From NCBI GenBank assembly GCA_030523775.1, contig JAUNHW010000007.1, forward strand, positions 1-64,000: DNA of 64,000 bases. The letters are read 5' to 3'. Below are positions 1 to 7,776 of the stretch, in pieces; the stretch's first letter is position 1, and each line of letters starts with the position of its first letter. The position numbers and the translations under genes were made by a program. Below the pieces are notes generated by a model that was given only the letters and a program-made list of their open reading frames with translations, did no database searches and had not been told where the DNA came from. This stretch comes from Akkermansia sp. Lineage in GTDB: Bacteria > Verrucomicrobiota > Verrucomicrobiia > Verrucomicrobiales > Akkermansiaceae.

Positions 1-105
1 GTGGTGCTCTTCTCCCCCGGCACATCATCCTTCGACCAGTTCACCGGCTACGTGCAACGCGGAGAGTGCTTCCGCGCCGCCGTTGCCAAAACCCTCAACC
101 TCTAA
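1..105 (+). CDS. murD: UDP-N-acetylmuramoylalanine-D-glutamate ligase, C-terminal end
   Basis: Only the last 34 residues are in the window; the frame is open from base 1 to a TAA at 103-105. They read VVLFSPGTSSFDQF followed by a RGxxFxxAV element, which is the conserved C-terminal signature of MurD (LLSPACASFDxFxxxxxRGxxF). MurD adds D-glutamate to UDP-MurNAc-L-Ala in cytoplasmic peptidoglycan synthesis. Its place ahead of ftsW and murG is the usual order of the division/wall cluster. Partial because of the window edge, not truncated. Confidence 0.8.
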   Translation: MVLFSPGTSSFDQFTGYVQRGECFRAAVAKTLNL

Positions 106-133
106 ACCCCATCCTTAGAAAGAAAAAAATCTT

Positions 134-1033
134 ATGAACAAGAAACTCCAAGAATCCATCCTCGGACGCGCCACTCCCAAGAAGAAGCACGTCTTCCGCG
201 CCTTCATCAACAGCAAGCTCAAGCAGCACCGCTCCGATACCGGGCTGGTGGAGGACTCCTCCAGCAGCACGGTCATCATCCGCGTGATTGTGGGGCTGCT
301 GCTGCTGCACCTCGTCCTCATCGGCGGGGCACTGCTGCGCGGCCAGATCAAGAAGAGCGGCGGCACCGCCGTGGCGGCCTCCACCATCACCACACCGCCC
401 ACCGCCACACCGCCCGTGGCCGACAAAGGCCCCTCCTTCCCGGAGCAAACCTCACCCGTGACGGACAACACGCCCACCAACACGGGCGCGGTCAACCTCA
501 CCCAGGTGCGCCCGGTCACCACCCCGGCCACCAACAGGGCCACCACCCAGGCAGACACCAGGAACCACATCACCCAGGTGACCGCCGTGGCCGATGACGA
601 CACGGCGGAGGAGGTGGAGCCCGCCGCGCCCGCGCAACCCCGCCGCACCGCGCAGCCGCCCGCCAACACCGTCACCGTGAAGCACCTGGTGGCATCCGGT
701 GACACCTGGAGCAGCATTGCCGTGGCCAACAACACCACGGTGGAGGCGCTGAAGGCAGCCAACCCGGAGGCCGCACGCCGCATCAACCTCATTGCCGGCG
801 CCTACATCCAGGTGCCGGTTGCGGCAGACTCCCCGCAGGCGCGCACCGCAGCCGCGCAGCAGGCAGCAGCCGCCGCACAGGAGAAGGTGCACGTGATTGC
901 CAAGGGGGAAACGCTGGGCGGCATTGCCCGCAAGTACAAGATGTCCCTCAAGAAGCTCATGCAGCTCAACGGCATGACGGATGCGGACGCCCGCAAGATC
1001 CGCCCCGGCCAGAAGCTCAAGGTGAGCCAGTGA
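134..1033 (+). CDS. membrane-anchored double LysM-domain protein
   Basis: This 299-residue protein has a charged cytoplasmic N-terminus, one membrane segment at about residues 47-68 (VIIRVIVGLLLLHLVLIGG), a long Pro/Thr/Ala-rich linker (about 75-180) and two LysM modules at about 182-229 and 251-298 (GDTWSSIA and GETLGGIARKYKM cores). LysM modules bind GlcNAc-containing peptidoglycan, so the protein probably tethers the inner membrane to the wall. It sits between murD and ftsW, which suggests a role in division-site wall synthesis or hydrolysis; this is inference. No catalytic domain is visible. The ATG lies 28 bases after the murD stop, in an A-rich leader. Confidence 0.85.
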   Translation: MNKKLQESILGRATPKKKHVFRAFINSKLKQHRSDTGLVEDSSSSTVIIRVIVGLLLLHLVLIGGALLRGQIKKSGGTAVAASTITTPPTATPPVADKGPSFPEQTSPVTDNTPTNTGAVNLTQVRPVTTPATNRATTQADTRNHITQVTAVADDDTAEEVEPAAPAQPRRTAQPPANTVTVKHLVASGDTWSSIAVANNTTVEALKAANPEAARRINLIAGAYIQVPVAADSPQARTAAAQQAAAAAQEKVHVIAKGETLGGIARKYKMSLKKLMQLNGMTDADARKIRPGQKLKVSQ

Positions 1034-1052
1034 TTCCACCCCCTCCGCCGCC

Positions 1053-2192
1053 GTGTCCACGCGCCTGAGCATCATCTGCATCTGGTTCTGCTTCATCATC
1101 CTGCTCGTGCTGGGCGTGGTGATGGTGGCCAGCACCGGGCTGAGCGCGCCGCCCGTGAACGGCGTGGAGCAGGACTACCTGGGCAAGCAGTGCATCTTCG
1201 CCCTGCTGGGGCTGGGCGTGGCGCTGGCGGCCAGCAAGGTGGACTACCACCGCCTGCGCCCGTGGGTGTGGTGGATATGGGGCACCTGCGCGCTGCTGCT
1301 GCTCTGCTGCTACATGCCGGTCATCGGCAAGACCATCAACGGCGAATCCCGCTGGATCAACCTCGGCATCACCTTCCAGCCCAGCGAGCTGGCCAAGATA
1401 TGCCTGATGGTGGCGCTGGCGGACTGGTACACCACGTACCGCGAGATGGCCGGCACCTTCATGAAGGGCTTTGTGCTGCCGGGCGTCATCTTCGGCCTGC
1501 CGCTCATGCTCATCCTGTTTGAGAAGGACATGGGCACGGCGGCGGCGCTCGCCATGTCGGGCTTCTGCCTCATGTACGTGGCGGGCACGCGCACCTGGGT
1601 GCTGGCGCTGGCCATCCTGGTGGGGGCGCTGGCGCTGTACATGATGGCCACGGGCAGCGCCAACCGCATGGAACGCATTGATGCATGGGTGGACCCGCAG
1701 GCCTTCAGCCAGGGGGCCGGGCGGCAGCAGTGGATTTCCATCCTGGCCTTCGCGCGCGGGGGCGCCACCGGCGTGGGGCTGGGGGACGGCATAGAGAAGT
1801 ACGGCAACCTGCCCTTTGCGCACACGGATTTCATCTTTGCGGAGATTGGGGAGGAATGGGGCTTTGTGGGCACGGTGACGGTGCTGCTGCTCTTCACGGT
1901 GATGACGGTGGCGGGGGTGGTGCTGGCGCTGCAAACGCACGACACCTTCGGGCGCCTGCTGGCCACGGGTCTGGTGTGCACCATCTTCTGGCCGGCGGCG
2001 CTGAACATGATGGTGGTCACCTCCATCCTGCCGAACTCCGGCCTTCCGCTGCCGTTCATCAGCTACGGCGGCACCAACCTCGTCTTCACCATTGCGGCCA
2101 TCGGCCTGCTCACCAGCATTCAGCGCTACACCCCGGAGGAGCGCGAAAACTACTGGCCCAAACGGCGCCAGGGCGACCGCAAGCTCACTTGA
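1053..2192 (+). CDS. ftsW: FtsW/RodA/SpoVE family lipid II glycan polymerase
   Basis: This polytopic membrane protein of 379 residues has about ten hydrophobic segments and the SEDS signatures GESRWINLGITFQPSELAK and, near the end, NSGLPLPFISYGGTN. SEDS proteins polymerise lipid II into glycan strands; the copy in the mur cluster is by convention FtsW, which works with a septal transpeptidase. Start is a GTG 19 bases after the LysM gene stop; there is no earlier in-frame start that avoids the overlap. The last residues are polar and basic (cytoplasmic tail). Confidence 0.93.
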   Translation: MSTRLSIICIWFCFIILLVLGVVMVASTGLSAPPVNGVEQDYLGKQCIFALLGLGVALAASKVDYHRLRPWVWWIWGTCALLLLCCYMPVIGKTINGESRWINLGITFQPSELAKICLMVALADWYTTYREMAGTFMKGFVLPGVIFGLPLMLILFEKDMGTAAALAMSGFCLMYVAGTRTWVLALAILVGALALYMMATGSANRMERIDAWVDPQAFSQGAGRQQWISILAFARGGATGVGLGDGIEKYGNLPFAHTDFIFAEIGEEWGFVGTVTVLLLFTVMTVAGVVLALQTHDTFGRLLATGLVCTIFWPAALNMMVVTSILPNSGLPLPFISYGGTNLVFTIAAIGLLTSIQRYTPEERENYWPKRRQGDRKLT

Positions 2193-2222
2193 TCAACAAA
2201 CAAACAAACAAAAAACTCTCTC

Positions 2223-3293
2223 ATGAACATCATCATAGCCTGTGGCGGAACGGGCGGGCACCTCTTCCCCGGAATCGCCGTGGCGCAGCAGCTGCGCAAG
2301 CTGGGGCACCACCCCGTGCTGCTCATCTCGCGCAAGGAGGTGGATGCAGAAGCCTCCCGAAAGTACGGAGACCTGGATTTCCACACCATCCAGGCCATTG
2401 CCAAGCCCCCCCTGCTTTCCCTGAAAACGCCCCTCTTCCTGTGGAACCTGGCGCGCACCTACCTGAGCTGCGCGCGCATCCTGAAACAGGAGCGCGCGGA
2501 TGCCGTGGTGGGCATGGGCGGCTTCACCTCCATGCCGCCCGTGCGCGCCGCCAAGAGCCTGGGCCTGCGCACCTTCGTGCATGATTCCAACGCCCTGCCC
2601 GGCAAGTCCAACCGCCTCACCGCCCGCTGGTGCACCAAGGTGCTGCTCGGCATGGCGGAGGCCGCCGCCTACTTCCCCGGCAGCACCTGCGAGGTGGTGG
2701 GAACACCCGTGCGCGAGGAGCTTTACCACCTGCCCGGCCGCGAGGAGGCCCGCACCCGCCTGGGCCTGCCCGCAGACAAGCCGCTCATCCTGGTGACGGG
2801 CGGCTCCCAGGGCGCGCGCAACCTGAACTCCCTGCTGGTGGAGGCCGCCAAGGACGATCCCGATGTGCACTACCTGGTGATTGCCGGAAGGCTGGACCAC
2901 GACCGCGTGCAGGAGCTTGCGGCGGGCGCGCCCAACATCACCGTCACCGGTTTCTGCTCAGACATGCCCGCCGCCTACGCCGCGGCGGACGGCGTGATTG
3001 CCCGCAGCGGCGCCTCCACGCTCACAGAGCTCTCCGTCATTGGCAAGGCCTGCCTGCTGGTGCCCTTCCCCTTTGCCGCAGACGACCACCAGACGCACAA
3101 CGCGCGCGTGTTCACCGGGCACGGGGCCGCCACCATGTGCCAGCAGGCGGATCTCACGGGGGACACCGTGCGCAAGTTTGTGCACGACACCGTGCTGAAT
3201 GCGGAAAAGCGCACCGCCATGGAGGACGCCATGCGCGCCCTCGCGCGCCCGAATGCCGCAGAAGCCATCGCCCGCGCCATCACCCAAGCCTGA
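2223..3293 (+). CDS. murG: UDP-GlcNAc:lipid I N-acetylglucosaminyltransferase
   Basis: MurG transfers GlcNAc to lipid I on the inner face of the membrane, giving lipid II. The 356-residue length is normal. The glycine-rich N-terminal loop ACGGTGGHLFPGIAVA, the GFTS/HDSNALPGKSNR region, the second-domain GGSQGARNLN loop and the donor-binding ARSGASTLTELS motif are all present. The ATG follows ftsW by 30 bases in an A-rich spacer containing AAAC/CAAA tetranucleotide repeats and no clear ribosome-binding site. Confidence 0.96.
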   Translation: MNIIIACGGTGGHLFPGIAVAQQLRKLGHHPVLLISRKEVDAEASRKYGDLDFHTIQAIAKPPLLSLKTPLFLWNLARTYLSCARILKQERADAVVGMGGFTSMPPVRAAKSLGLRTFVHDSNALPGKSNRLTARWCTKVLLGMAEAAAYFPGSTCEVVGTPVREELYHLPGREEARTRLGLPADKPLILVTGGSQGARNLNSLLVEAAKDDPDVHYLVIAGRLDHDRVQELAAGAPNITVTGFCSDMPAAYAAADGVIARSGASTLTELSVIGKACLLVPFPFAADDHQTHNARVFTGHGAATMCQQADLTGDTVRKFVHDTVLNAEKRTAMEDAMRALARPNAAEAIARAITQA

Positions 3294-3302
3294 CCGCCCG
3301 CC

Positions 3303-3770
3303 ATGCCCACCCCGCAGGAACACACCATCCACGTGAGCGTGGCCACGCAGAGCATCACCCTGCGCAATGCAGAGGGCCACGCCCTCCTCACCGTCCCCTG
3401 CTCCACCGGCGCCGCCGGAACCGGATGCACCCCCAATTCCGGGCAGACTCCCACCGGCCGCTTCGCCGTGTGCTCCACCCATGGGGAGAACGCCCCGCTC
3501 ACCACTCTCTTCAAGGGCCGCATCCCCGCCGGCACCTGGGAGCCCGCCTGCCGCCAGAAGGATGCCATCCTGGCCCGCATCCTCTGCCTGGAGGGCCTGG
3601 AGCCCCACAACGCCAACACCCGCTCCCGCTTCATCTACATCCACGGAACCGCAGACACCGCCAGCCTCGGCTCCCCCGTCTCCCACGGCTGCATCCGCAT
3701 GGACCCCACCGATATCGCCCACATCTTCCCCCTCTGCCCCATCGGCACCCGGGTCTTTATCGAGGCCTGA
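3303..3770 (+). CDS. L,D-transpeptidase (YkuD domain)
   Basis: The protein (155 residues) is essentially one YkuD domain. The catalytic signature is intact: His114 in IHGT and the SHGC motif with Cys130 followed by IRMDPTDI. Such enzymes make 3-3 crosslinks in peptidoglycan or attach proteins to it, and they act in the periplasm. No signal peptide or membrane segment is visible at the N-terminus (MPTPQEHTIHVSVATQ), which is odd for the family; the start (ATG 9 bases after the murG stop) leaves no room for a longer secreted form in this frame. It closes the wall cluster. Confidence 0.85.
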   Translation: MPTPQEHTIHVSVATQSITLRNAEGHALLTVPCSTGAAGTGCTPNSGQTPTGRFAVCSTHGENAPLTTLFKGRIPAGTWEPACRQKDAILARILCLEGLEPHNANTRSRFIYIHGTADTASLGSPVSHGCIRMDPTDIAHIFPLCPIGTRVFIEA

Positions 3771-3791
3771 ATTCATGCAAGTCTGAACTTC

Positions 3792-3824
3792 TATGTTCCG
3801 ATTTTGCAGCAAAATCAGAACATA
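3792..3824. repeat. 33-base near-perfect palindrome
   Basis: The two halves are complementary around base 3808 with a single mismatch (3799/3817); the core is GATTTTGC-A-GCAAAATC flanked by TATGTTC and GAACATA. It is AT-rich in a GC-rich genome and lies 22 bases after the L,D-transpeptidase stop. It could be an operator, or a hairpin at the end of the wall-cluster transcript; there is no T-run after it. Confidence 0.7.
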
Positions 3825-4093
3825 TAACTACCAACTTGACATTTTGCGCCGCATTTTGTTGCATTTACGCGCTTTGCAAATGTGCAACTTGAAGAAAAAC
3901 GCCGCACTTTTTGGGTTTTTCTTTGTTTTTTGGCATTTTGGAGCCAGATTTGAGAGCGCACCTAGCGGGCCTGTGAAACAGGCCCGCCGTGCCCAACTCG
4001 GCCTTGGGTGAGGGCATGGCGCGGCTTTATGCAACGCCGATGTATAGGTTCCGATAATTTTGCGCTTTTGCAACATATATCTTCCGATTATGC
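3825..4093. other. AT-rich intergenic stretch without a recognisable gene
   Basis: Together with the flanking elements, 3771-4142 is a 372-base gene-free gap. A short open frame at 3793-4011 runs through the palindrome and is low-complexity, so I do not call it. A TTGACA box occurs at 3836-3841 without a convincing -10. A 9-bp GC hairpin (GCGGGCCTG/CAGGCCCGC) lies at 3965-3987. Confidence 0.5.
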
Positions 4094-4120
4094 TTGACAA
4101 ATCGTAACACTGGGTATAAA
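4094..4120 (+). promoter_or_regulatory. sigma70-like promoter for the DUF4143 ATPase
   Basis: TTGACA at 4094-4099 and TATAAA at 4115-4120 are 15 bases apart; TAAATT at 4117-4122 would give 17. A transcript starting near 4127 excludes a TTG start at 4122 and supports the ATG at 4143, which is preceded by AGAAAGG. Confidence 0.55.
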
Positions 4121-4142
4121 TTTGCCGCAGAAAGGCAAAAAA

Positions 4143-5567
4143 ATGGGCAACATCGACCAAGAACACCTGTACCAGCTGCTGCGCCGCTTCAACCCGTGGT
4201 GGAACGGGGCGGATGCCGCATCCATGCAGCTGCCGTCCATCCGCCGGCGCGCCTTCACCGAGGTATTGGAGACCATCGACAACCCGCGGCTGCGACGGCA
4301 CGCGGTGATATCCGGCCCGCGGCGGGTGGGCAAGACCACCACCATGAAACAAGTGGTGGCGGAGCTGCTGGGGCGCGGGGTGCCGGCGGGCAACATCCTG
4401 TATGTGTCGTTCGACAACCCGCTGCTGAAGCTGGCGGGCTTCGAGGAAGCCCTGCGGGCGTACGAGGAGAGCACGCCGCACAGCGGCACCTGCTACTACT
4501 TTCTGGACGAGGTGCAGTACGCGGACGAGTGGTCGCTCTGGCTGAAGGACCTGTACGACCAGCGCCCGGAAATCCGCGCGGTGGCCACGGGCTCCGCCAG
4601 CCCGGAAATCAAGCGCGGCATGTCGGACAGCGGCGTGGGGCGCTGGCGGGACCTGCGCATGCCCACCATGAGCTTCCGGGAGTACTGCACGCTCACGGGC
4701 GTGCAGCTGCACCTGCCCGCGGCGCTGCCGGCGGTGGAGGAGCTGCCGGCGCTGCACAAGGCGGAATTCACGGCGCTCATGAATGCGCTGGGCGGGCTCA
4801 CCCCGCACTGGAACCGCTACCTGCAGTGCGGGGGCTTCCCGGAGCTCGCCTTCAACCCGGATATCCTGGAATGCCAGCTGTGCATGCGCGAGGACGTGGT
4901 GGAGAAGGTGCTCAAGCGGGATATCCCGGCACTCTTCGAGGTGCGCAGCCCGCTGCAGCTGGAGCGGGTATTCATGCACCTCTGCCTGGCATCCGGGGAT
5001 CTGGTGAACTACTCCACCCTCTGCCAGGATGTGGAGGGCATGGCCAAATCCACGCTCCAGCGCTACATCGGCTACTTGCAGGATGCCAACCTCATCCACG
5101 TGAGCAACCCGGCGGGCAGTTCCGGCAAGAAGCTGCTCAAGGGCAACCCCAAGATCTACGTGGCGGATGCCGGCATGCGCCTGGCCTGCCTCACCATGCC
5201 CAACGTGCTGGAGGATGCGGAGCAGCTCGGCAAATCCGCGGAAGCCGCCGTCTTCAAGCATTTCCACGATGCCTACGCGCGCTCCGCGCGGCTCGGCTAC
5301 GCCCGCCTGGGGCGCAAGGACAAGGAGGTGGACATTGTGGCGGATTTCCCCAACGGAAAGCGCATCGCCTGCGAGGTCAAGTACCGCCGCGACGCCACCA
5401 TCGGCGCGGCGGAGGCCATCCGCACCCTCTGCGCGCACCCGGACACCCTGGCCGCCCTCGTGGCCACCAGGGGCGGCGCGGATTTCGGGCAGGACACCCG
5501 CACCAAGGGCGCCCAACGCCCCCTGGTGCGCATCCCCGCATCCGCCCTCTGCTACCTGCTGGGGTGA
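4143..5567 (+). CDS. AAA ATPase with DUF4143 C-terminal domain
   Basis: This 474-residue protein has an N-terminal AAA_14-type P-loop (SGPRRVGKTTT, about residue 60), a Walker B-like FLDEVQYADEW and an arginine-rich sensor region (ATGSASPEI), followed by a DUF4143 domain with a REYCTL hinge and a C-terminal restriction-endonuclease-like part (KEVDIVADFPNGKRIACEVKYRR). Proteins of this build are widespread, move between genomes and have no settled function. ATG 4143 is preferred over TTG 4122 because of the promoter position and the AGAAAGG ribosome-binding site. It opens the accessory tract. Confidence 0.85.
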   Translation: MGNIDQEHLYQLLRRFNPWWNGADAASMQLPSIRRRAFTEVLETIDNPRLRRHAVISGPRRVGKTTTMKQVVAELLGRGVPAGNILYVSFDNPLLKLAGFEEALRAYEESTPHSGTCYYFLDEVQYADEWSLWLKDLYDQRPEIRAVATGSASPEIKRGMSDSGVGRWRDLRMPTMSFREYCTLTGVQLHLPAALPAVEELPALHKAEFTALMNALGGLTPHWNRYLQCGGFPELAFNPDILECQLCMREDVVEKVLKRDIPALFEVRSPLQLERVFMHLCLASGDLVNYSTLCQDVEGMAKSTLQRYIGYLQDANLIHVSNPAGSSGKKLLKGNPKIYVADAGMRLACLTMPNVLEDAEQLGKSAEAAVFKHFHDAYARSARLGYARLGRKDKEVDIVADFPNGKRIACEVKYRRDATIGAAEAIRTLCAHPDTLAALVATRGGADFGQDTRTKGAQRPLVRIPASALCYLLG

Positions 5568-5574
5568 TTCCCCT

Positions 5575-5640
5575 CCCCGCCTGGCCAGAAGCCAGGCGGG
5601 GGATGATTGATACGGTCGCCCTGCGCGGGTGGGCGTTTTT
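5575..5640 (+). terminator. tandem hairpins after the ATPase gene
   Basis: An 11-bp perfect hairpin (5575-5585 with 5591-5601, loop CAGAA) is followed by a 5-bp CGCCC/GGGCG hairpin (5617-5635) and five T residues (5636-5640). The second has the form of a rho-independent terminator. Confidence 0.65.
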
Positions 5641-5686
5641 CGCTTGAAAACGAGGTGCCGCAGGAGTACGATATCCGCGTGGGTGC

Positions 5687-6388
5687 ATGACGCGCTCGCG
5701 ACAACTCCCTCCCCCCATGTTAGACCCCAACGCTCCCCTGGAGCCCTTTCAGCTCCCCCCGCATGATGAAATCTTTGTCTCCCGCCAAGATTTGCTGGAC
5801 TACGCCAACGCCTGTTTCCGCGCCCTCGCGCTGGAGGACGGCTGGAAAGTCGTGTTCAGCGACAAAATGAGAAAGAGTCTCGGCAGCTGCAGTCTCGCAA
5901 CCCGCACCATCCGCCTCAACGCTCCCTTTGTGGACGCCATCATCGCGAGGCGCGCTCCGAGGCACATCAAAGAGCTTCTGCTCCACGAGATCGCGCACGC
6001 TTTGGACAAGAAACTGTATCTGCGCTTCGGGCACGGCCCGACCTTCAAGAAAGTGGCCCGCGCCCTGGGAATCAGCCCCTCCTCCCGCCACCTGTTCTTC
6101 TATGATCCCATCACCTACCCCACCATACCCAAGCGCCACTGGATTCTCTGCCTCGCAGACTCGGGGGAAACACTCGTAGACTTCCCGCCCAACCGCCCTC
6201 CCAGTGGGTACATCAGGCATTCCCGCAACAGGCTTTTCATCCTCGGCTGCAAGGAGGAAACCCTCGGCAAGCTCGTCTTCAAGCGTGTTGACTACAACCC
6301 TCGCCACAAGGTCATCGGACGAAAAACCACCCTCTGCCACTCCCTCGCCGGCACCAATAAATACGTCATCGTCTACTACCGGGGATGA
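5687..6388 (+). CDS. SprT-like putative zinc metalloprotease
   Basis: The protein is 233 residues long. Its central part has the SprT-like zinc signature HEIAH (residues 100-104) with a third ligand His116 in RFGHGPTFKKVARALG. Relatives include SprT and the DNA-protein crosslink protease Spartan, but most bacterial members are uncharacterised. The C-terminal third (GYIRHSRNRLFILGCKEETLGKLV) matches nothing I recognise. Start is uncertain: ATG 5687, or ATG 5717 (MLDPNAPLEPF), neither with a good ribosome-binding site. The same reading frame continues after the stop into a tRNA-synthetase-like remnant. Confidence 0.65.
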   Translation: MTRSRQLPPPMLDPNAPLEPFQLPPHDEIFVSRQDLLDYANACFRALALEDGWKVVFSDKMRKSLGSCSLATRTIRLNAPFVDAIIARRAPRHIKELLLHEIAHALDKKLYLRFGHGPTFKKVARALGISPSSRHLFFYDPITYPTIPKRHWILCLADSGETLVDFPPNRPPSGYIRHSRNRLFILGCKEETLGKLVFKRVDYNPRHKVIGRKTTLCHSLAGTNKYVIVYYRG

Positions 6389-6508
6389 CTGACAACACAC
6401 CGCGGCGGCATCGCTCTCGGACTCGGCCGCATAGTCATGCTCATCGACGAATGCGGCTCCATCCGCGAGGTCATGAAGAGGGGAGCCAAAAACTCCACCG
6501 AAAACTAA
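6389..6508 (+). pseudogene. class II aminoacyl-tRNA synthetase (AspRS-like) C-terminal remnant
   Basis: Directly after the SprT-like stop, the same frame reads HRGGIALGLGRIVMLIDE..SIREVM before a TAA at 6506-6508. This closely matches the class II motif 3 of aspartyl- and related synthetases (PPHGGIALGLDRLVMLL..SIRDVIAFPK). The motif Asp is Gly here, the FPK element is gone and there is no upstream part of the enzyme, so it can only be a fossil. It suggests a past recombination or deletion at this island edge. Confidence 0.5.
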
Positions 6509-6527
6509 AAGCCGAGCAGGGCTGACT

Positions 6528-6584
6528 GATTTACAATTTATCCGTTTCAACTGAAGCTACGCCGAGACTGTCGATTTACAATTT
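6528..6584. repeat. two copies of GATTTACAATTT
   Basis: The 12-mer GATTTACAATTT occurs at 6528-6539 and 6573-6584. It belongs to a loose group of AT-rich period-7 repeats found at gene ends here (see 12231, 14284, 36998, 46400). The rest of the 6389-6717 gap holds the synthetase remnant and a bidirectional terminator. Confidence 0.6.
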
Positions 6585-6611
6585 GTAAAGTCAACGCGCC
6601 CCGCGCCGCGT

Positions 6612-6656
6612 GAAAAAAGCGCCCATCTGGCATCCCGCCAGATGGGCGCTTTTTTC
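6612..6656. terminator. bidirectional rho-independent terminator
   Basis: A perfect 20-bp stem, GAAAAAAGCGCCCATCTGGC, pairs with its complement across a 5-base ATCCC loop and ends in six T on both strands. It sits between the plus-strand SprT-like region and the minus-strand gene ending at 6718, so it can serve both. Confidence 0.9.
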
Positions 6657-6717
6657 ACTCGGCATCCTTCCCATTCTTGTGTAGAAGAATGATGAGGCGA
6701 ATTTGTAATCGGTATGA

Positions 6718-7035
6718 TTAATCCATTGGTGTATCAATCACAATCCCAGTAGTACTGCCAGAAAGCGGAGTCAAACCAGGTCCATTTTTCCACTTTCGTT
6801 CCAACTCTTCCAATTGAGCGGGAGTTATGATGACGCCCGCGCGATTATGCGGGTCTTTTTGCTCATCACGATAAAATGAGACAAAGAGATTGCCCTGAAC
6901 AACATCTGCGTAGGCAGGGTCATCGGCAAAGATTGCCGGCATAGCTTCCACTTGGTAACAATAGGCGTCTTCAATGAAAACACATCCAATCTGCCTTTGA
7001 CTAGCAGAAAACGCGTTGTCAAATGTAATGTCCAT
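6718..7035 (-). CDS. hypothetical protein, 105 aa
   Basis: I do not recognise this acidic, soluble 105-residue protein. It starts MDITFDNAFSASQRQIGCV and has no signal peptide, membrane segment or known motif. Base composition is much lower in GC than the core genes, like the defence block next to it, so it was probably acquired with that block. A clear promoter (7043-7071) ends 7 bases before the ATG, and a strong terminator follows, so it is a genuine single-gene unit. Confidence 0.7.
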   Translation of the reverse strand: MDITFDNAFSASQRQIGCVFIEDAYCYQVEAMPAIFADDPAYADVVQGNLFVSFYRDEQKDPHNRAGVIITPAQLEELERKWKNGPGLTPLSGSTTGIVIDTPMD

Positions 7036-7042
7036 GTTGGAA

Positions 7043-7071
7043 GTCTAATTCCACATCGCAGCACTTGTCAA
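7043..7071 (-). promoter_or_regulatory. promoter of the 105-aa gene
   Basis: On the minus strand TTGACA (7071-7066) and TTAGAC (7048-7043) are 17 bases apart. Only 7 bases separate the -10 from the ATG at 7035, so the transcript is probably leaderless. Confidence 0.6.
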
Positions 7072-7180
7072 GATAAATAAATAATTGTTAGTTTGTATTA
7101 CAATCTAACATGCTGCAAACGCGTGAGCAGCAATGCGTATGGAATCATTCAATAAAAATAATCACATCTTGCGGGCCGAC

Positions 7181-7705
7181 TCACACAATCCGATCCGTAC
7201 AGTAACGTTTGCGGCCGCAGGCGGCGCAGGGTTGGCCCATCCAGACGGAATCGAAATGCCGGATAGCGCGTGACACCAGCTCCGGATCCGTGGTCAGGAT
7301 GCCCGCCTCGAAATTGCGGCGCTCCGCGCTCTTCATGCCCAGCGCAGCACCTGTCAGGTTCGCCGACCCGATATAGGCCGTCTCCAGGTCCATGATGATG
7401 AGCTTGAAATGCACCCGCGGACACATCACCCGCTCCAGGTTGGTGGCAAGGATGGGGTACTTGTCGAAATCCTCGCGGAACGCCGGCCCCGGCTCCTTGG
7501 CATGGATCAGCCGAACATTTACCCCGCGCTCCAACAGCGAAGCCAGCACCCCCAGCAACGGCACCGCCTTTCGCCCCTTCTTCACATACACGTCCTTAAT
7601 ATCCGCCGTCCCAATCCACAACTCCCGCTTCACACCCACCATCCGCTCCACCACCTCCCGGTAGTGCAGCTCATCTGAGATGTAGTGAGTGTTAGTAGGG
7701 ATCAA
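7181..7705 (-). CDS. phospholipase D-like nuclease domain protein
   Basis: A single PLD-type domain makes up this 174-residue protein, with the HKD-like signature HFKLIIMDLETAYIGSANLTG (HxK, then D and GSAN) in its middle. Single-domain PLD proteins of this kind are usually dimeric nucleases, and several occur in restriction/defence systems. The C-terminus has CAACGRKRYC, a possible metal-binding cluster. It lies 71 bases downstream of the GmrSD-type gene on the same strand and may be part of the same defence unit. The apparent start is TTG 7705 without a ribosome-binding site; no in-frame ATG occurs until about residue 22. Confidence 0.75.
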   Translation of the reverse strand: MIPTNTHYISDELHYREVVERMVGVKRELWIGTADIKDVYVKKGRKAVPLLGVLASLLERGVNVRLIHAKEPGPAFREDFDKYPILATNLERVMCPRVHFKLIIMDLETAYIGSANLTGAALGMKSAERRNFEAGILTTDPELVSRAIRHFDSVWMGQPCAACGRKRYCTDRIV

Positions 7706-7776
7706 ATTAGTACGGCGAAATAGATATCCCCTGAAGATTAGCGAAAGACGGAGTAGCTTTCCTATGAGCCGTCAGA

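Noticed and set aside
2195-2216. CAAA-type tetranucleotide repeat between ftsW and murG as a phase-variation tract
   Set aside because: It is short, imperfect and outside coding sequence; adenine-rich leaders are common here.
3793-4011. 72-codon frame in the AT-rich gap after the wall cluster
   Set aside because: It runs through a palindrome and low-complexity bases, has no ribosome-binding site, and reads as a low-complexity peptide.
4122-4142. TTG start at 4122 for the DUF4143 ATPase
   Set aside because: It lies within a few bases of the -10 box; the ATG at 4143 has a good ribosome-binding site.
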